A DNA stretch of 64,000 bases, taken from positions 186,001 through 250,000 of the forward strand of contig NZ_BFBR01000001.1 of assembly GCF_003112735.1 (NCBI RefSeq), given 5' to 3'. Below the pieces are notes generated by a model. That model did no database searches, was not told the origin of the DNA, and saw only the letters and a program-made list of their open reading frames with translations. How positions within the stretch are numbered: the stretch's first letter is position 1; every line of letters begins with the position of its first letter. This document shows, piece after piece, positions 9,143-20,260 of this stretch. This DNA comes from Candidatus Phycosocius bacilliformis (lineage in GTDB: Bacteria > Pseudomonadota > Alphaproteobacteria > Caulobacterales > Aquidulcibacteraceae). The position numbers were made by a program, and so were the translations under genes.

Positions 9143-9454
9143 ATGCAATTGTCATTCTTGCCAGTTTTGGAGGCAAAAGGCCGCCAAACACGCGCTGCTG
9201 GGCAGACCACGTCGCTTAAGCGTGACTCAGCTACCGATGGTGTGGCCGCTTTGCCGGCTGTCAGTCGGCCAACACCGGCTCAAATCCAATATCTCAAGCG
9301 GCTCACGCGGATCCGGGCTGATGGGCAACTCAAGCGCTATGTCGCCCGCAAGGTCGGCAAGGCGGCCACGGGCGGTGAGGCACCTGTTTTGACCAAACAA
9401 GATTTCGCGGTCGTTATTGATCGGGAGCTTCATGAGAAGCACTGGGCGGCGTGA
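9143..9454 (+). CDS. Small protein of unknown function, probably SOS-regulated
   Basis: 103 residues from the ATG at 9143, which has AAAGGA at a good distance. An in-frame ATG at 9113 would start almost at the predicted transcript start, giving 113 residues. The first half is low in structure; the second half (PAQIQYLKRLTRIRADGQLKRY) is basic and helical, followed by LTKQDFAVVIDRELHEKH. No membrane helix is present, unlike the known SOS division inhibitors SidA and DidA. I do not recognise the family. The SOS box over its promoter is the main functional clue. Confidence 0.7.
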   Translation: MQLSFLPVLEAKGRQTRAAGQTTSLKRDSATDGVAALPAVSRPTPAQIQYLKRLTRIRADGQLKRYVARKVGKAATGGEAPVLTKQDFAVVIDRELHEKHWAA

Positions 9455-9509
9455 CATGTAAGGCCACAGGCCAGAGGGCTTCTTTGGCGCTGTTGAAACC
9501 AAGCCGGCT

Positions 9510-11719
<2,210 letters not shown>

Positions 11720-11763
11720 CTAGCCTGTTATGGCAGACATTGAAAGCCAAGGCGCTGAGTGCA

Positions 11764-12735
11764 TCACCCAGCCGGTGCGCCCAGACCGCCAGTTGGCTGT
11801 GGCAGGGGCTGAGGCTGCAGCGGATTAAATGGGTGAGACGGGTCGTGAGCCATCACCTCTTCAATATGGGCTTTGAGCTGTTGGGTGAGCATATTGGTAT
11901 CGCCCACCAGAAACTCTGGGCTGATCGCAGGACCGGCCCGCAGCGTGAACATCTGCTCTTTCTTGTTCAACAATTCCTTGAACAAAGTGATGTCGCGCAA
12001 TTCCTTCGACATGCGGTCAAACACGTGAAACCAAAGGCTGAAGGGTCCAGACATGTGAATAGGAATGAGGGGGGCATTGTTTTTGCGCGCCAGTGAGACC
12101 GCCGAACTCATCCAATCCGGGTCGCGCAATTCGCCCTGATCAAAACGGGCAAGCCTGCCGGCTGGAAAAATGAAAAGTGCCCGTTCGGCGTCAAATGCCG
12201 CTTGGGTCAGGCGCAGGGTGTCACGCGTTTTTTCCCGCGTCCGCTTATGCTCTTCCCATTCAACCGGGATCAATACGTCAATCAGGCCGGGCGCGACCCG
12301 ATGGGCATCGGCATTGGCATAGAAAACAAGGTCAGGCCGGACTGGCTTGATCGCGTCCCAGGCTGCAATCCCATCAGCAATACCGGTTGGATGATTGGCA
12401 ATGATGACGCAACGGCCTGTTCGGGGAATGTGATCAAGGCCACTGACACGAAGCTGCACACGCAGCAATTCCGAGACAGCTTCCAAAGCTGGCAGGCCAG
12501 CTAAGGGCGCGATCTGGTCAGCCATTGCCACCGCTTGGGGATAGTCCAAGAGCTTGTAGAGGATCGCCCGCAATGCTGGCCACAGGATCGAGCCCGCCAG
12601 CGTTGGCGCGCGTTCTTCGATCAAAATGTCGATGATGTGCTTATCATCGAAAGCGCGCTGCTGCTGCATCCAAACATCCATCGCCTCAGCCGGGTCGATG
12701 CGTGGAAGCTGCCATGATGGCACCCATAATGACAA
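11764..12735 (-). CDS. Lysophospholipid acyltransferase-family protein (PlsC-like)
   Basis: Up to 323 residues from a TTG at 12735. An ATG at 12681 with GAGGCG before it is a good alternative start (305 residues). The acyltransferase signature is IIANHPTGIADG near residue 113, with the H-X5-D spacing found in hemolysin/OlsA-like members, and an FPAGR block that replaces the usual FPEGT. No clear membrane helix, so a peripheral inner-membrane enzyme is likely. The acceptor is unknown. The proline/glutamine-rich C-terminus (about 300-323) is probably disordered. Confidence 0.82.
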   Translation of the reverse strand: MSLWVPSWQLPRIDPAEAMDVWMQQQRAFDDKHIIDILIEERAPTLAGSILWPALRAILYKLLDYPQAVAMADQIAPLAGLPALEAVSELLRVQLRVSGLDHIPRTGRCVIIANHPTGIADGIAAWDAIKPVRPDLVFYANADAHRVAPGLIDVLIPVEWEEHKRTREKTRDTLRLTQAAFDAERALFIFPAGRLARFDQGELRDPDWMSSAVSLARKNNAPLIPIHMSGPFSLWFHVFDRMSKELRDITLFKELLNKKEQMFTLRAGPAISPEFLVGDTNMLTQQLKAHIEEVMAHDPSHPFNPLQPQPLPQPTGGLGAPAG

Positions 12736-12878
12736 GGGGTGATAGGTCGGTTTCCTGCCATCGGGGACGACATCCCGGCGGAGCCTGTTACAACACTGTT
12801 TATCTCTGTGCTGTCACAGGCTAAGGCAAAAGCAAGCAGTGCCGACAGAGAGATCGGCCGATGTTTGAGGGCAGGATC

Positions 12879-14372
12879 ATGCGCGAAATCCATCATTTCA
12901 TTGACGGTCAGTCGAAGAAGGCCCAGACCGGCCGCTTCCAGAATGTGTATGATCCTTCCACGGGCAAGGTCCAAGCGCTGGTCGAATTGGCTTCGGCGGA
13001 CTTTCTGGCTGAGGCGGTGGCGGGTGCCAAAGCTGCCCAACCGGCTTGGGCTGCCACCAATCCCCAAAAGCGCGCGCGGGTGATGTTTGCCTTCAAGGCC
13101 CTCTTGGAACGCGATATGGAGGATTTGGCCCGCCTGTTGTCGTCCGAGCATGGCAAGACGGTCGCGGATGCCAAGGGCGACATCCAACGCGGCCTTGAGG
13201 TGATCGAATTTGCCTGCGGCATCCCGCATTTATTGAAGGGGGAGTTTACCGAAGGTGCCGGCCCCGGCATTGATATGTATTCCATGCGCCAGCCGCTTGG
13301 CGTGGTGGCAGGCATTACCCCGTTCAACTTCCCTGCCATGATCCCGATGTGGATGTTTGGCGTGGCCATTGCCTGCGGCAATGCCTTTATCTGTAAGCCG
13401 TCCGAGAAGGACCCATCGGTGCCGATCCGGCTGGGTGAATTGTTGAAGGAAGCCGGGCTGCCCGATGGCATTTATCAGGTGGTCAATGGCGACAAAGTCG
13501 TCGTCGATGCCATTCTTGAACATCCAGACGTCAAGGCTGTCAGCTTTGTCGGCTCCTCGGCGGTGGCAGAATATATTTATGCCAAGGGTGCCACCTATGG
13601 AAAGCGCGTCCAAGCCATGGGTGGGGCGAAGAACCATGCCATCATCCTGCCGGACGCTGACCTCGACCAAGTGACCAATGACCTTATCGGCGCAGGCTAT
13701 GGCAGTGCGGGCGAGCGCTGTATGGCGATTTCGGTGGCTGTGCCTGTGACCGACAAAGTGGCAGACGCCCTAATTGCCCGTCTGAAGCCCCGCGTCGAAG
13801 CCCTCAAGGTTGGCCCAAGCCTTGACCCTGAGGTCGATTACGGTCCGCTGATCAGCCGCGAACACCGCCAGAATGTCATTAATTGGATCGACAAATCGGT
13901 GCAGGAAGGCGCAGAGCTGGTGGTCGATGGCCGCACAGTTTCGTTCCAAGGCTATGAAGATGGCTTTTATCTGGGCGGCTCGCTGATCGACCGGGTTACA
14001 CCCACGATGGAGAGCTATAAGACCGAAATCTTCGGGCCTGTCTTGCAAATCGCGCGGGCAGAGGATTTTGACAGCGCAATTGCCCTGCCTAATGCGCACC
14101 AATATGGCAATGGCACCGCCATCTATACCCGCAATGGCCGCGCCGCGCGCGAATTCGCCAGCCGCGTTGAAGTCGGCATGGTGGGCATCAATGTGCCCAT
14201 TCCCGTGCCCTTGGCCTATCACAGCTTTGGTGGCTGGAAACGCTCTGCCTTTGGCGATGCGAACCAACATGGCACCGAGGGCGTGCGCTTCTTCACCAAA
14301 GTCAAAACCGTCACCGCCCGCTGGCCCGAAGGCGCAGGTGCCGCAGAATTTGTCATCCCGACGATGAAATGA
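12879..14372 (+). CDS. mmsA: CoA-acylating methylmalonate-semialdehyde dehydrogenase
   Basis: 497 residues from the ATG at 12879 (GAGGGCAGGA upstream); an in-frame ATG at 12861 would add six residues. Oxidises methylmalonate or malonate semialdehyde to propionyl- or acetyl-CoA in valine and inositol breakdown. Visible family marks are the N-terminal EIHHFIDG, GVVAGITPFNFPAMIPMWMF, SFVGSSAVAEYIY, and the catalytic cysteine in GERCMAIS (about C280). The C-terminal KSAFGDANQHGTEGVRFFTKVKTVT block is typical of MmsA. No other valine-degradation gene is adjacent. Confidence 0.95.
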   Translation: MREIHHFIDGQSKKAQTGRFQNVYDPSTGKVQALVELASADFLAEAVAGAKAAQPAWAATNPQKRARVMFAFKALLERDMEDLARLLSSEHGKTVADAKGDIQRGLEVIEFACGIPHLLKGEFTEGAGPGIDMYSMRQPLGVVAGITPFNFPAMIPMWMFGVAIACGNAFICKPSEKDPSVPIRLGELLKEAGLPDGIYQVVNGDKVVVDAILEHPDVKAVSFVGSSAVAEYIYAKGATYGKRVQAMGGAKNHAIILPDADLDQVTNDLIGAGYGSAGERCMAISVAVPVTDKVADALIARLKPRVEALKVGPSLDPEVDYGPLISREHRQNVINWIDKSVQEGAELVVDGRTVSFQGYEDGFYLGGSLIDRVTPTMESYKTEIFGPVLQIARAEDFDSAIALPNAHQYGNGTAIYTRNGRAAREFASRVEVGMVGINVPIPVPLAYHSFGGWKRSAFGDANQHGTEGVRFFTKVKTVTARWPEGAGAAEFVIPTMK

Positions 14373-14400
14373 AGGTGGGAGACGGCGCGAGCAGACAAAG

Positions 14401-14529
14401 CCCCTCGCCCCTTTTGGGGGAGAGGGGTTGGGGTGAGGGGGTCGCTGCGGCCCACACTCATGCTTCGAGCATATGGCTACTAAATCACCCCCCTCACCCC
14501 CGTCCCCTCTCCCCCAAGGGGGCGAGGGG
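14401..14529. repeat. Long imperfect inverted repeat between mmsA and zapE
   Basis: Two 41-base C/G-rich arms (14401-14441 and 14489-14529) that are reverse complements at about nine positions in ten, separated by 47 bases containing a small ATGCT-TCG-AGCAT hairpin. Arms built from CCCCTC/GAGGGG blocks resemble the REP-like palindromes scattered through many proteobacterial genomes. In RNA it would form a very stable rod and could separate mmsA from zapE expression. Confidence 0.8.
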
Positions 14530-14553
14530 AGGTAATCGAGTTGCGCCTTCCCC

Positions 14554-15678
14554 ATGATTACCACCCTCTATCGCCAAAAGGCCGAGCAAGGCTTGATCAA
14601 GTTCGATCCCGCCCAAGCGGCGGCGGTCGAATTGTTGGGCATCTTGCAGAACCGCCTCAAGGACTGGCGGCCCGGTAAAGCGCGCTTTTTGTTCGGCAGG
14701 CCAGAGCCTGCGCCTGAGGGGATTTATCTCTACGGCGGGGGGGGGGGCGGCAAAAGCATGCTGATGGACCTCTTCTTTGAGGTTGCCCCGGTTGAAAAGA
14801 AGCGGCGCGTGCATTTTCATGAATTCATGGCCGAGGTGCATACTGGCGTGAATGCGTGGCGGGCGATGAGCGCCCAAGAGCGCAAACAACAACCCCATTT
14901 TGTCAAAGGGGCGGGCGATGATCCGATCCCGCCGGTTGCCAAGGCCATCGCCACTGAAGCTTGGCTCTTATGCTTTGACGAATTCCAAGTGACCGATATT
15001 GCCGACGCCATGATCCTTGGCCGCTTGTTTGAACAATTGTGGATGCGCCAAGTTGTCGTGGTCGCCACCTCAAACCGCCACCCGCGCGACCTCTATAAGA
15101 ATGGCATCAACCGCCAACTCTTCTTGCCCTTCATCGCCATGCTGGAAGAAAAGCTGGAGCTGCACGCCTTGGATGGCCAGCGTGACTATCGCCTTGCGCG
15201 ACTTGAAAGCCAGCCCGTCTATCACACCCCGCTTGATGGCCGCGCCTTTGCCGCGATGGACCAGGCATGGAATATGTTGACCCAAGGCGCGCAACCCCGC
15301 CCGACCACGTTGACCGTTGCGGGGCGGGAGGTGAAGATCGCGCGCGCGGCTGCAGGCTGTGCGCGCATGAGCTTTGAGGATTTGTGTGTCGCAGCCCTTG
15401 GAGCCAGCGATTATCTGGCGCTTGCCAAGCGGTTTGAGACATTGCTGTTGGATGGGGTTCCGATCATGGGACCTGAAAAGCGCAATGAAGCCGCCCGCTT
15501 CCGCACCCTGATTGACGCACTTTACGAGAACAAGACCAAATTGATCATGAGTGCCGAGGCTGAACCCGACCGCCTCTATGGCACAGGCGACCAAGCCTTT
15601 GAGTTTGAACGCACCGCTTCCCGCCTCTATGAAATGCGCTCGCGCGACTATCTAGCGGCAGAGCGGGGTGGGGATTGA
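14554..15678 (+). CDS. zapE: Cell-division ATPase ZapE (AFG1/Lace1 family)
   Basis: 374 residues. AFG1-type P-loop ATPase; E. coli ZapE modulates the Z-ring under stress. Visible marks are an extended Walker A of six glycines followed by KS (residues 61-68), SMLMDLFFE just after it, RVHFHEFMAEVH, Walker B CFDEFQVTD (about 140-148), TSNRHP and the arginine-rich end. The Walker A glycines are encoded by a run of eleven G (14737-14747), which is unusual. No strong ribosome-binding site is seen; the upstream 150 bases are filled by the inverted repeat. Confidence 0.93.
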   Translation: MITTLYRQKAEQGLIKFDPAQAAAVELLGILQNRLKDWRPGKARFLFGRPEPAPEGIYLYGGGGGGKSMLMDLFFEVAPVEKKRRVHFHEFMAEVHTGVNAWRAMSAQERKQQPHFVKGAGDDPIPPVAKAIATEAWLLCFDEFQVTDIADAMILGRLFEQLWMRQVVVVATSNRHPRDLYKNGINRQLFLPFIAMLEEKLELHALDGQRDYRLARLESQPVYHTPLDGRAFAAMDQAWNMLTQGAQPRPTTLTVAGREVKIARAAAGCARMSFEDLCVAALGASDYLALAKRFETLLLDGVPIMGPEKRNEAARFRTLIDALYENKTKLIMSAEAEPDRLYGTGDQAFEFERTASRLYEMRSRDYLAAERGGD

Positions 15679-15685
15679 GGGGATC

Positions 15686-16306
15686 CTAACCCACCACCCG
15701 CATCGTCAGATTGATCCGTCCGCCGCCGGGTATCAGACTGGACGAGCCAGACAGCACCCGATCAATGCCGTGGTAGAAATGCCGCGAGGCACCGCCCAGC
15801 ACCACGACATCACCTGAAGACAGTTTAAGCGACGTGGTTGGCCCACCTCTTTGCGGTCCACCCAAGCGGAAGATGGCCTGATCCCCCAAGGACACCGAGA
15901 CCACAGGCGCTTTAGGGTCGCGTTCATCGCCATCGACATGCAGACCCATTTTCGCACCCACCCGATACAGATTGACCAAGCAGGCTTCTGGCAGGATCGG
16001 ATAATTGGCGACCTGTCGCCATAGGGTGAGCAGCATGTCGGGAATCTGCGGCCAAGGCAGCCCCGTAACCGGATGGGTCGCCTGATAGCGATAGCCGCCC
16101 TCGCGGTCCGATACCCAGCCAAGCGACCCCAGATTGGTCATCTCAACGCTGAAGGTTTTACCGGTCTTGGGCATGGTGGGGCGAAAGAATGGGGCGGCTT
16201 GTATCAAAGGCTGAAGGGTCGCCAACAGCGCCTCCTGTTCTGCCCGATCCAGATAGCCGGGATGGAAGTCAAAACCCGAATGTAATTGGCTACCCAAGCA
16301 TTTCAC
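15686..16306 (-). CDS. alkB: AlkB-type 2-oxoglutarate/Fe(II) DNA repair dioxygenase
   Basis: 206 residues, starting at a GTG (16304-16306) with AGAAG close upstream. Removes methyl groups such as 1-methyladenine and 3-methylcytosine from nucleic acid by oxidative demethylation. The Fe(II) ligands are visible as HVD in GLHVDGDE (about 121-123) and the histidine of FYHGIDR (about 177). The 2-oxoglutarate and substrate arginines are in RINLTMR near the end. It diverges from dnaK, with about 150 bases between the two starts. Confidence 0.9.
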   Translation of the reverse strand: MKCLGSQLHSGFDFHPGYLDRAEQEALLATLQPLIQAAPFFRPTMPKTGKTFSVEMTNLGSLGWVSDREGGYRYQATHPVTGLPWPQIPDMLLTLWRQVANYPILPEACLVNLYRVGAKMGLHVDGDERDPKAPVVSVSLGDQAIFRLGGPQRGGPTTSLKLSSGDVVVLGGASRHFYHGIDRVLSGSSSLIPGGGRINLTMRVVG

Positions 16307-16314
16307 CTTCTAGC

Positions 16315-16342
16315 CTTGCGGTCCAAACGAGCGACACCATAT
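16315..16342 (+). promoter_or_regulatory. Candidate heat-shock (sigma-32) promoter of dnaK
   Basis: CTTGCGG (16315-16321), 13 bases, CACCATAT (16335-16342). Compared with the sigma-32 consensus CTTGAAA-N13/15-CCCCATNT, the -10 matches at seven of eight and the -35 at its core CTTG. It would start transcription near 16350, about 107 nt before dnaK. Confidence 0.45.
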
Positions 16343-16456
16343 GAGCCTCAGCGCCCGAACACGGGCATTTTACTGGCACACCAACAGAGCCGTCCTTCTG
16401 GGCTTCCAATGTGGGGACAAAAGAGACGGTGTCCGCTTTTAAGGGACTTGAGGAAC

Positions 16457-18355
16457 ATGAGCAAAGTCATCGGTATCGACCTGGGAACGACCAATTCCTG
16501 CGTGGCCATCATGGATGGCAAAAACGCCAAAGTGATCGAAAACTCCGAAGGGGCACGCACCACGCCGTCGGTTGTGGCGTTTGCCGCTGATGGGGAACGT
16601 CTGATCGGCCAACCTGCCCGTCGTCAGGCCGTCACCAATCCTGAACAGACCTTCTTTGCGATTAAGCGCCTCGTCGGTCGGCCATTCGGTGACCCAATGG
16701 TCAAGAAGGATATTGGGCTGGTTCCCTACAAGATCACCCAAGGCCCCAATGGCGATGCCTATGTGACCGGTCGCGACAAGGATTACAGCCCGTCGGAAAT
16801 CTCGGCCATGATCCTCACCAAAATGAAGGAAACCGCGGAAGCCTATCTGGGCGAGACCGTAACCCAAGCGGTGATCACCGTGCCGGCCTATTTCAACGAC
16901 GCCCAGCGTCAGGCCACTAAGGATGCTGGCAAGATTGCCGGTCTGGAAGTGCTGCGCATCATCAACGAGCCAACGGCTGCGGCTTTGGCTTACGGCATGG
17001 ACAAGGGCGGAAACCGGACCATCGCCGTCTATGACTTGGGTGGCGGGACGTTTGACGTCTCGATCCTGGAAATCGGTGATGGCGTGTTTGAAGTGCGCTC
17101 GACCAATGGCGACACGTTCCTTGGCGGGGAAGACTTTGACATGCGCATCGTCGACTATCTGGCCGACGAGTTCAAAAAGGAAAAAAGCGTCGACCTGCGC
17201 AATGACAAGCTGGCCCTGCAGCGCCTGAAGGAGGAGGCTGAAAAGGCCAAGAAGGAATTGTCGACCACCGCGCAATATGAAGTGAACCTGCCCTTCATCA
17301 CCATGGATGCAACCGGCCCGCTTCACCTCAATCTGAAGCTGACCCGCTCCAAACTTGAGGCCTTGGTTGATGATCTGATCAGCCGCACGATCGAGCCTTG
17401 CAAGGCTGCCTTGAAAGATGCCGGTCTGACGGCGTCGGACATTGATGAAGTGGTTCTGGTTGGCGGCATGACCCGCATGCCAAAAGTGCAGGAAGCCGTG
17501 AAGCAATTCTTCGGCAAAGAGCCACACAAGGGTGTGAACCCTGACGAAGTGGTGGCACTTGGTGCTGCGATCCAAGCAGGCGTGCTGCAGGGCGACGTCA
17601 AAGACGTGCTGCTGTTGGACGTCACCCCGCTGTCGCTGGGTATCGAGACCAAGGGTGGCATTTTCACCCGTCTGATTGAACGCAACACCACTATCCCAAC
17701 CAAGAAGAGCCAAGTGTTCTCGACCGCTGATGATAATCAGTCGGCCGTGACCATCCGGGTCTTCCAAGGTGAACGCGATATGGCAGCCGACAACAAGTCG
17801 CTCGGCCAGTTCGACCTCGTGGGCATTCCGCCTGCACCCAGCGGCGTGCCACAGATTGAAGTGACCTTCGACATCGACGCCAATGGCATTGTGTCGGTGT
17901 CGGCCAAGGACAAGGCAACCAATAAGGAACAGTCGATCCGTATTCAGGCCAATGGTGGTCTGTCGGATGCCGACATTGAGCAAATGATCAAGGACGCCGA
18001 AGCCAATGCCGAGGCCGACAAGAAGAAGCGCGATCTGGTGGAAGCCAAGAATGGCGCTGAAAGCTCAATCCATATGGTGGAAAAGCAATTGGGTGAGTTT
18101 GGCAGCAAGCTTGAAACGGCTGACCGCGAAGCGATCGAGGCCGCACTTGCCGCCACCAAGGAAGCGGTGACGGGCGATGATGTTGCCGACATTCAAGCCA
18201 AGACCCAAACCCTGATGCAGGCTGCCATGAAGATTGGCGAAGCCATGTATGCCGAACAGCAAGCCAATGCCGCCGAAGCCGACGCCAAGAAGGATGCCGG
18301 TGACGATGATGTGGTGGATGCTGATTTCGAAGACGTCAGCGACAACAAGAAGTAA
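16457..18355 (+). CDS. dnaK: Molecular chaperone DnaK (Hsp70)
   Basis: 632 residues from the ATG at 16457 (TTGAGGAAC upstream). The ATPase domain opens with [19 protein letters not shown] and contains [11 protein letters not shown] and [12 protein letters not shown]. The substrate domain has [13 protein letters not shown], and the C-terminus is the acidic [12 protein letters not shown] tail that resembles the EEVKD-type end. DnaK folds and refolds proteins with DnaJ and GrpE; in alphaproteobacteria it also controls sigma-32. An in-frame extension upstream to 16286 has no family similarity. dnaJ follows after a 73-base gap that contains a hairpin. Confidence 0.99.
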   Translation: MSKVIGIDLGTTNSCVAIMDGKNAKVIENSEGARTTPSVVAFAADGERLIGQPARRQAVTNPEQTFFAIKRLVGRPFGDPMVKKDIGLVPYKITQGPNGDAYVTGRDKDYSPSEISAMILTKMKETAEAYLGETVTQAVITVPAYFNDAQRQATKDAGKIAGLEVLRIINEPTAAALAYGMDKGGNRTIAVYDLGGGTFDVSILEIGDGVFEVRSTNGDTFLGGEDFDMRIVDYLADEFKKEKSVDLRNDKLALQRLKEEAEKAKKELSTTAQYEVNLPFITMDATGPLHLNLKLTRSKLEALVDDLISRTIEPCKAALKDAGLTASDIDEVVLVGGMTRMPKVQEAVKQFFGKEPHKGVNPDEVVALGAAIQAGVLQGDVKDVLLLDVTPLSLGIETKGGIFTRLIERNTTIPTKKSQVFSTADDNQSAVTIRVFQGERDMAADNKSLGQFDLVGIPPAPSGVPQIEVTFDIDANGIVSVSAKDKATNKEQSIRIQANGGLSDADIEQMIKDAEANAEADKKKRDLVEAKNGAESSIHMVEKQLGEFGSKLETADREAIEAALAATKEAVTGDDVADIQAKTQTLMQAAMKIGEAMYAEQQANAAEADAKKDAGDDDVVDADFEDVSDNKK

Positions 18356-18371
18356 TCGAGCCAGACGGTTG

Positions 18372-18398
18372 CGGGCCGACCTGATGAAGGTCGGCCCG
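18372..18398 (+). promoter_or_regulatory. dnaK-dnaJ intercistronic hairpin
   Basis: Perfect eleven-base-pair stem (18372-18382 with 18388-18398), loop GATGA, and no T tract after it. It begins 17 bases after the dnaK stop and ends 31 bases before dnaJ. More likely an mRNA processing or stability element, or partial attenuator, giving more DnaK than DnaJ, than a full terminator. Confidence 0.6.
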
Positions 18399-18428
18399 TA
18401 AGCTGTGCGCCCGCCAATCGGGGATTCC

Positions 18429-19568
18429 ATGAGCGACGATTATTACGATCTTCTGGGCGTGGCCCGCGATGCGGATGAGGCCACGCTGAAAAGTGCCTAT
18501 CGCAAAAAGGCGATGCAGTGGCATCCCGACCGCAATCCTGGCAATGCGGATGCCGAAGCCAAGTTTAAAGACATCAACGAGGCTTATGCCGCTTTGTCCG
18601 ATCCCCAGAAGCGGGCTGTCTATGACCGCTATGGCAAGGCCGGCCTGAACGGGGGCATGGGCGGGGGTGGCGGTGGCTTCCACGGCGATGCTGGCGACAT
18701 TTTTGAGAGCGTCTTTGGCGATATCTTCGGCGAAGTCTTCGGCGGTGGCCGGCGTCAACAACGTGCAGGCCCCGCGCGCGGCGCAGACCTACGCTATGAT
18801 TACGAGATCACGCTGGAAGAGGCCTTCCGCGGCAAGGATGCCGAAATCACCATCCCGACCAATCAGGTCTGTGAGGTGTGCGACGGCAGTGGGGCAGAGC
18901 CTGGAACTCGGCCTGAAACCTGCCCGACTTGTAATGGCAGCGGCCAGGTCCGCGCCCAACAAGGCTTCTTTATGATGCAGCGCACCTGCCCGACCTGCCA
19001 TGGGCGCGGCACGGTGATCAAAAAACCCTGCAAGGCCTGTCACGGCCATGGCACCAAACAAGTTGAGCGCACGCTATCGGTCGCCATTCCGGCCGGGGTT
19101 GAAGATGGCACACGTGTGCGCTTGAGTGGCGAAGGTGAATTGGGCGCGCGCGGCGGGCCGCGCGGCGATCTTTACGTCTTCCTGTCCGTGCGCAAGCATG
19201 ACTTGTTTGAACGCGATGGACCGACGCTTTATTGCCGCATCCCCGTGACGATGACGACCGCAGCTCTTGGCGGCAAGATCGAGGTGCCGACGATTGATGG
19301 CGGCAAAGCCGATCTCGACATTCCTGAAGGCAGCCAAACAGGGCGGCGCATCCGCCTGCGCCATCATGGTATGACGACGCTTAAATCGGCCCTGCGCGGC
19401 GACATGCATGTTGAACTCTTTGTCGAAACCCCCCGCAATTTAACCGCCAAGCAGAAGGAATTGCTGCGCGAGTTTGCCGGGGAATGCGGCGATAAGAGCC
19501 ACCCTGAACACACGGGCTTTTTTGATAAGGCCAAAGGCTTCTGGGACCGGGTGACCGGGACGGATTGA
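18429..19568 (+). CDS. dnaJ: Co-chaperone DnaJ (Hsp40)
   Basis: 379 residues from the ATG at 18429. J domain with HPD at 32-34, a glycine/phenylalanine-rich linker ([10 protein letters not shown]), then four CXXCXGXG zinc-binding repeats beginning near residue 148 ([32 protein letters not shown]), and the C-terminal substrate-binding domain. It stimulates DnaK ATPase and delivers clients. It lies behind dnaK, the standard order. Confidence 0.98.
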   Translation: MSDDYYDLLGVARDADEATLKSAYRKKAMQWHPDRNPGNADAEAKFKDINEAYAALSDPQKRAVYDRYGKAGLNGGMGGGGGGFHGDAGDIFESVFGDIFGEVFGGGRRQQRAGPARGADLRYDYEITLEEAFRGKDAEITIPTNQVCEVCDGSGAEPGTRPETCPTCNGSGQVRAQQGFFMMQRTCPTCHGRGTVIKKPCKACHGHGTKQVERTLSVAIPAGVEDGTRVRLSGEGELGARGGPRGDLYVFLSVRKHDLFERDGPTLYCRIPVTMTTAALGGKIEVPTIDGGKADLDIPEGSQTGRRIRLRHHGMTTLKSALRGDMHVELFVETPRNLTAKQKELLREFAGECGDKSHPEHTGFFDKAKGFWDRVTGTD

Positions 19569-19615
19569 AGAAGTGCGCGCGGCCCAAACGGCGCGCGCCT
19601 GCCGATGCCGTCAGC

Positions 19616-20074
19616 CTAGTCCCGGGGTGGTCGCTTGGCCATCAAGGTGCGTGTCATCACGCTCATCACCAATAGACCGTCCTGATCCTGCACTTCGTGG
19701 CTGGCCGTCAGCACGCCTTCGCGGTCATTGCGGTCTTCGGTCGCCAAAAAGGTCAAGCGCACCGACAATTCCTCCCCGGCATAGACCGCCTTATAATAGC
19801 GCAGTGCATCCTGACCCAAACGCTGCAACACTGGCCATTCACGTGTCTCTTCCCACAGCATGCGCCGCCACAAGGCATAGACATGGCTTTCGGCCGCCCG
19901 AGGCCCCGCCCCTTCGCGGCCCTTCTCGCTGGCCTTTAGCGGTAAATTGGGGGCAAAACGCTCATGAAACAGCGCAATATCATCGGCTGTGACCTTCGCG
20001 GCCCCGAAATCATAGCTGCGCCCAACAATGATATCCTCAAACCACCAGCCCGGCTGTTTTGGCAAAATGCTCAC
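19616..20074 (-). CDS. MaoC-like acyl dehydratase-domain protein
   Basis: 152 residues from a GTG (20072-20074) with AAAGGA at good distance. Hot-dog fold of the MaoC type: WWFEDIIVGRSYDFGAAKVTADDIALFHERF at the N-terminus, then GREGAGPRAAESHVYALWRRM and LRYYKAVYAGEELSVRLTFL. The classic D-X4-H hydratase dyad is not obvious (DDIALFHERF is close), so activity as an enoyl-CoA hydratase is uncertain. It is a single gene between dnaJ, which converges on it, and the divergent dsbD-like gene. Confidence 0.75.
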   Translation of the reverse strand: MSILPKQPGWWFEDIIVGRSYDFGAAKVTADDIALFHERFAPNLPLKASEKGREGAGPRAAESHVYALWRRMLWEETREWPVLQRLGQDALRYYKAVYAGEELSVRLTFLATEDRNDREGVLTASHEVQDQDGLLVMSVMTRTLMAKRPPRD

Positions 20075-20260
20075 ACAATTGTCCTTTCCCGCTCGCGGCC
20101 TGCCTCCGACGGCCCCTGTGGGTTGGACGGTGGTTTATTTCGGCTGATTTTTCCAGCCCCTGCCAGCCCCGAAAACAGGATTTGTTGATCAAAGCCACGG
20201 ATAAGGATGATTGGCCCGCGCCATGATCCCAGCTAAAGAGCGCACCAGAAGGAAATATCG

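Noticed and set aside
16439-17983. Minus-strand open frame of 514 codons opposite dnaK
   Set aside because: It lies entirely antisense to a certain dnaK and reflects GC-rich third positions; no family resemblance.
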